Source: Bradyrhizobium ivorense
GTDB lineage: Bacteria > Pseudomonadota > Alphaproteobacteria > Rhizobiales > Xanthobacteraceae
DNA: 64,000 nucleotides
Reading direction: 5' to 3'
Assembly (NCBI RefSeq): GCF_900696085.1
Contig: NZ_CAADFC020000005.1
Span: 211,556 to 275,555 of the forward strand
Position 1 is the stretch's first letter. Each line of letters opens with the position of its first letter. Below, one piece after another: positions 61,267 to 64,000 of the stretch. A program made the translations under genes and the position numbers. The notes beneath the pieces are model-generated. The model did not search any database, was not told the origin of the DNA, and was given only the letters and a program-made list of their open reading frames with translations.

Positions 61267-62279
61267 TGAGCGAGGCTACCACGGCAGATATGGTTCTCGA
61301 TGTGAAGAACCTGCAAACGGTGTTCTTCACCAATTCCGGCCTGTTCCGCGCGGTCGACGACGTCTCGTTCTCGGTCCGCCGCGGCGAGACGCTGGCGATC
61401 GTCGGCGAATCCGGCTGCGGCAAGAGCGTCAGCGCGCTGTCGATCATGCGCCTGGTGCCGGATCCGCCCGGCCGCATCGTCGGCGGCTCGGTGATGCTCG
61501 AAGGCACCGACCTCCTGAAGCTCGACGATGCCGCGATGCGCGACATCAGGGGCAACCGCATCTCGATGATTTTCCAGGAGCCGATGACCTCGCTCAACCC
61601 GGTGATGCGGATCGGCGACCAGATCATCGAGGCGGTGCGGCTGCATCAGAACGTCAGCAGCAAGGAGGCCTGGAAGCAGGCCGTCGACATGTTGCGGCTG
61701 GTGCGCATCCCCGAACCGGAGCGGCGCGCCCACGAATATCCGCACCAGCTCTCCGGCGGCATGCGCCAGCGCGCGATGATCGCAATGGCGCTGGCCTGCC
61801 GGCCGGCGCTCTTGATCGCCGACGAGCCGACCACCGCGCTCGACGTCACCATCCAGGCGCAGATCCTGGCGCTGATCGTCGACCTGCAAAAGCGGCTCGG
61901 CACCGGCCTGATCCTGATCACCCACGACCTCGGCGTGGTCGCGCAGACCGCGCAGCGGGTGATCGTGATGTATGCCGGCAAGAAGGTCGAGGAAGCCACC
62001 GTCGAGGCGCTGTTCGAGACCCCGCTGCATCCCTATACGCGCGGGCTGATGGCCTCGATGCCGGCGGTGATCGCGCTCGGCGCCAAGACCGACGAGCGGC
62101 TGACCGAAATTCCCGGCATGGTGCCGTCGCTGACCAAGCTGCCGCCCGGCTGCGCGTTTGCGCCGCGCTGCAAGCTCGCGGTCGACCGCTGTCGCCAGGA
62201 GTACCCGCCACTCGGCGAGGTCAAGAGCAATCACTGGGCGGCGTGCTGGCGCGCCGGCGAATTGGCGGAGGCGTCATGA
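61266..62279 (+). CDS. Peptide-type ABC ATP-binding protein (DppD-like)
   Basis: This 337-residue ATPase has Walker [19 protein letters not shown]-loop [11 protein letters not shown], signature [15 protein letters not shown], Walker [13 protein letters not shown] and H-loop [11 protein letters not shown]. The oligopeptide C-terminal domain carries cysteines in [15 protein letters not shown], typical of the iron-sulfur-like cluster site in DppD/OppD proteins. It overlaps both neighbours by start/stop codons (61266 and 62276-62279). Confidence 0.92.
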   Translation: MSEATTADMVLDVKNLQTVFFTNSGLFRAVDDVSFSVRRGETLAIVGESGCGKSVSALSIMRLVPDPPGRIVGGSVMLEGTDLLKLDDAAMRDIRGNRISMIFQEPMTSLNPVMRIGDQIIEAVRLHQNVSSKEAWKQAVDMLRLVRIPEPERRAHEYPHQLSGGMRQRAMIAMALACRPALLIADEPTTALDVTIQAQILALIVDLQKRLGTGLILITHDLGVVAQTAQRVIVMYAGKKVEEATVEALFETPLHPYTRGLMASMPAVIALGAKTDERLTEIPGMVPSLTKLPPGCAFAPRCKLAVDRCRQEYPPLGEVKSNHWAACWRAGELAEAS

Positions 62280-63274
62280 CCGAACAGCGCCCGCTCCTCG
62301 AGGTCACCGATCTCGTCAAGCATTACGCGGTGCGCGGCGGCGTGCTGCGCCGGCAGATCGGCACCGTGCATGCGGTCGACGGCGTCAGCTTCGCGCTCGG
62401 TACGGGCGAGACGCTCGGCCTGGTCGGCGAATCCGGCTGCGGCAAGTCGACGGTGGCGCGCACCGTGTTGCGCCTGGTCGAGCCGACCAGCGGCGCGATC
62501 AAGCTCGACGGCGAGGACATCGCGCCGCTCAGCAAGACCGCGCTGCGGCCGTACCGCCGCTCGATGCAGATCGTGTTCCAGGATCCGTTCGCCTCGCTCA
62601 ATCCGCGCATGACGGCGGGCGATATCGTCGGCGAGCCCTTGACCGTGCATGGCCTCGCGACCGGTGCGAAGAAGCAGGAGCGCGTCGCGGAGCTGTTCCA
62701 GCAGGTCGGGCTGCGGCCCGACCAGATGAAGAACTTTCCGCATCAGTTCTCCGGCGGCCAGCGCCAGCGCATCTGCATCGCACGCGCGCTGTCGCTCGGG
62801 CCGCGGCTGATCGTCTGCGACGAGCCGGTCTCCGCGCTCGACGTCTCGATCCAGGCGCAGGTGATCAATCTGTTGATCGACCTGCAGCGCAAGCAGAACT
62901 TTTCCTATCTGTTCATCGCGCACGACCTCGCGGTGGTCGCCCATATCAGCCATCGCGTCGCCGTGATGTATCTCGGTCGCATCGTCGAGATCGCCGACAA
63001 GCGCGAACTGTTCGCCAACCCGCGCCATCCCTACACCCAGGCGCTGCTCGCCTCGGTGCCGATCGCCGACCCCAAGGCCAAGCGGCTGACGCCGCTGATC
63101 GACGGCGACGTGCCGAGCCCGATCAACCCACCCTCCGGCTGCGCCTTCCACACCCGCTGCCGCTACGCGATGGATCGCTGCAAGACTGAACGGCCGATGC
63201 TGAAGGAAGCGGGCGTGGGGCATCAGGTGGCGTGCTGGCTGAATGACGGTACGGGGCGGAGTGAAGGCGCGTAA
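62276..63274 (+). CDS. Peptide-type ABC ATP-binding protein (DppF-like)
   Basis: This 332-residue ATPase has Walker [19 protein letters not shown]-loop [13 protein letters not shown], signature [15 protein letters not shown], Walker [13 protein letters not shown] and H-loop [11 protein letters not shown]. It also has the C-terminal cysteine motif [15 protein letters not shown]. With DppD it forms the ATPase heterodimer that drives the two permeases. The ATG at 62276 overlaps the previous stop. It is the last gene of the importer operon. Confidence 0.92.
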   Translation: MTEQRPLLEVTDLVKHYAVRGGVLRRQIGTVHAVDGVSFALGTGETLGLVGESGCGKSTVARTVLRLVEPTSGAIKLDGEDIAPLSKTALRPYRRSMQIVFQDPFASLNPRMTAGDIVGEPLTVHGLATGAKKQERVAELFQQVGLRPDQMKNFPHQFSGGQRQRICIARALSLGPRLIVCDEPVSALDVSIQAQVINLLIDLQRKQNFSYLFIAHDLAVVAHISHRVAVMYLGRIVEIADKRELFANPRHPYTQALLASVPIADPKAKRLTPLIDGDVPSPINPPSGCAFHTRCRYAMDRCKTERPMLKEAGVGHQVACWLNDGTGRSEGA

Positions 63275-63277
63275 ACC

Positions 63278-63391
63278 GTCATTGCGAGCGAAGCGAAGCA
63301 ATCCATCTATCCGTTCGCAGCGGCGTGGATTGCTTCGTCGCGGAGTTTATCATCGGGCCGGCCAGAGGCCGGACCCGTTGGCTCCTCGCAA
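63278..63391. repeat. Interspersed repeat, family E
   Basis: The arms are CGTCATTGCGAGCGAAGCGA and TTGGCTCCTCGCAA, with GAAGCAATCC/GGATTGCTTC and GGGCCGGCC/GGCCGGACC inner pairs. It lies between the importer operon and the IS110 element. The usual right end (CTCCTCGCAATGACG, as at 9247-9261) blurs into GCAAAGATGGGGTGGACGG, so the border with the insertion element is not sharp. Confidence 0.75.
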
Positions 63392-63399
63392 AGATGGGG

Positions 63400-63469
63400 T
63401 GGACGGCCCCCAACGGCATCAGTGTGCCAGACTGGTGATGTTGATTCGACCAGACAAGGGGACCGTCCA
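63400..63469 (+). ncRNA. Structured left-end region of the IS110 element
   Basis: TGGACGGCCCCC (63400-63411) and GGGGACCGTCCA (63458-63469) are complementary at 11 of 12 positions, enclosing a 46-base loop. The right arm covers the transposase start signal. IS110-group elements carry a bridge RNA in their non-coding left end, so this could be part of one, but about 75 bp is short. It could instead be a translation-controlling hairpin. Confidence 0.35.
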
Positions 63470-64000
63470 TGACGAAGATTAGCACGATTGGTTTGGACTT
63501 GGCGAAGAACGTGTTTCAAGTTCACGGGGTTGATGCGGCGGGAGCTGTGGTGCTGAGGCGGCAACTTCGGCGGGCCGCCGTGGAGAAGTTTTTTGCGCAG
63601 TTGCCGCCGTGCCTGGTGGGCATGGAGGCCTGTGGCAGCGCGCATCATTGGGCACGGGTGATCGGGAAGTACGGCCACGAAGTCAAGCTGATGCCGCCGG
63701 CCTATGTGAAGCCTTATGTGAAGCGCAACAAGAACGATGGCCGGGACGCGGAGGCGATCTGCGAGGCGGTGAGCCGGCCGACGATGCGCTTTGTGGCGGT
63801 GAAGAGCGTCGCGCAGCAGGCGGCGCTGGCGGTTCACGGCACCCGCGCGCTGCTGGTTCGGCAGCGGACGATGGCCGCGAACGCGCTGCGGGCGGCGCTG
63901 AGCGAGCTCGGGATCGTGGCGGCGCAGGGCTATGAGGGGCTGCGCGAGCTGATGGCCCGGCTCGAGAAGCCGAGTGAGGAGATCCCGGAGATCATGCGCG
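63469..64000 (+). CDS. IS110-family transposase (5' part)
   Basis: The first 177 codons encode the RuvC-like DEDD domain of IS110 transposases. The expected acidic residues are Asp10 (TIGLDLAKN), Glu53 (VGMEACG), and Asp90 and Asp93 (KNDGRDAEAI). The motifs PPAYVKPYVKRNKNDGRDAE and TRALLVRQRTMAANALRAAL are typical. The serine-containing C-terminal domain lies outside the window. AAGGGGACCG precedes the ATG. The frame is intact as far as it can be seen. Confidence 0.92.
   Translation, partial: MTKISTIGLDLAKNVFQVHGVDAAGAVVLRRQLRRAAVEKFFAQLPPCLVGMEACGSAHHWARVIGKYGHEVKLMPPAYVKPYVKRNKNDGRDAEAICEAVSRPTMRFVAVKSVAQQAALAVHGTRALLVRQRTMAANALRAALSELGIVAAQGYEGLRELMARLEKPSEEIPEIMR

Larger units (their letters stand above)
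63392..64000 (+). mobile_element. IS110-family insertion sequence, left part
   Basis: The left end lies at about 63391-63405, and the element continues past the window. It holds a short non-coding left segment and the start of the transposase gene at 63469. The insertion next to a palindromic family E repeat agrees with the known preference of many IS110 elements for REP-like sites. The right end and target duplication, if any, cannot be seen. Confidence 0.75.

Noticed and set aside
1..64000. tRNA, rRNA or tmRNA genes
   Set aside because: I looked for conserved tRNA T-loop sequences and rRNA cores and found none I could support by eye; a covariance-model scan would be decisive.

Overview
The window reads as chromosomal DNA of a high-GC alphaproteobacterium, most likely Bradyrhizobium or a close relative. 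The reasons are strong G/C bias at third codon positions, the mix of Sox, B12-uptake, RND, peptide-ABC and amidohydrolase genes, and several families of short GC-rich inverted repeats of the kind scattered between genes in that group. I see no rRNA, tRNA or CRISPR array. No database search was possible, so all family calls come from motifs and architecture.

Layout. 1-4.5 kb: two MFS transporters, an orphan HicB-type antitoxin and two SAM-dependent methyltransferases. 4.9-10.7 kb: a thiosulfate-oxidation operon, soxX-soxY-soxZ-soxA-soxK-soxB, without soxCD, followed by a persulfide dioxygenase-rhodanese fusion. 10.8-16.3 kb: a vitamin B12 uptake locus. btuC-btuD-btuF run on the minus strand; a cobalamin riboswitch and a TonB-dependent receptor run on the plus strand. 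16.4-16.8 kb: two tandem copies of a tiny Pro-rich/acidic protein. 17.5-23.4 kb: an ATP-grasp protein, two MFS transporters and a D-aminoacylase-like amidohydrolase. 23.6-29.3 kb: a secreted methyltransferase-like protein, an AttEFGH-like ABC export module with a CrtC/AttH lipocalin-like partner, and a MAPEG protein. 29.5-39 kb: a branched-chain amino-acid-type binding protein, an RpiR regulator, a Tat-exported phospholipase C and an RND efflux pair.

39.6-52.0 kb is the most unusual part. A 3243-residue secreted protein combines 13 cadherin-like repeats, four further ENQ-type repeats, a beta-helix-like region, a metzincin zinc-protease motif and RTX calcium-binding repeats. Directly behind it lie three tandem phage-tail-collar (microcystin-dependent-protein type) genes, a GNAT acetyltransferase and a small DUF6916-like protein, with no other phage genes nearby.

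52.3-64 kb: a catabolic-looking set (iron-containing alcohol dehydrogenase, acyl-CoA synthetase, DUF2270 membrane protein, TauD/TfdA dioxygenase), then a complete five-gene peptide/opine-type ABC importer. The second permease gene of this importer appears to have had its 5' end interrupted by a repeat. The window ends inside an IS110-family transposase gene that follows directly on another chromosomal repeat.

One cross-cutting pattern: four copies of hairpin repeats built on CTCTCCC/GGGAGAG arms all lie inside operons (soxK/soxB, btuD/btuF, permease/attH-like, permease/permease). The other repeat families lie between transcription units.
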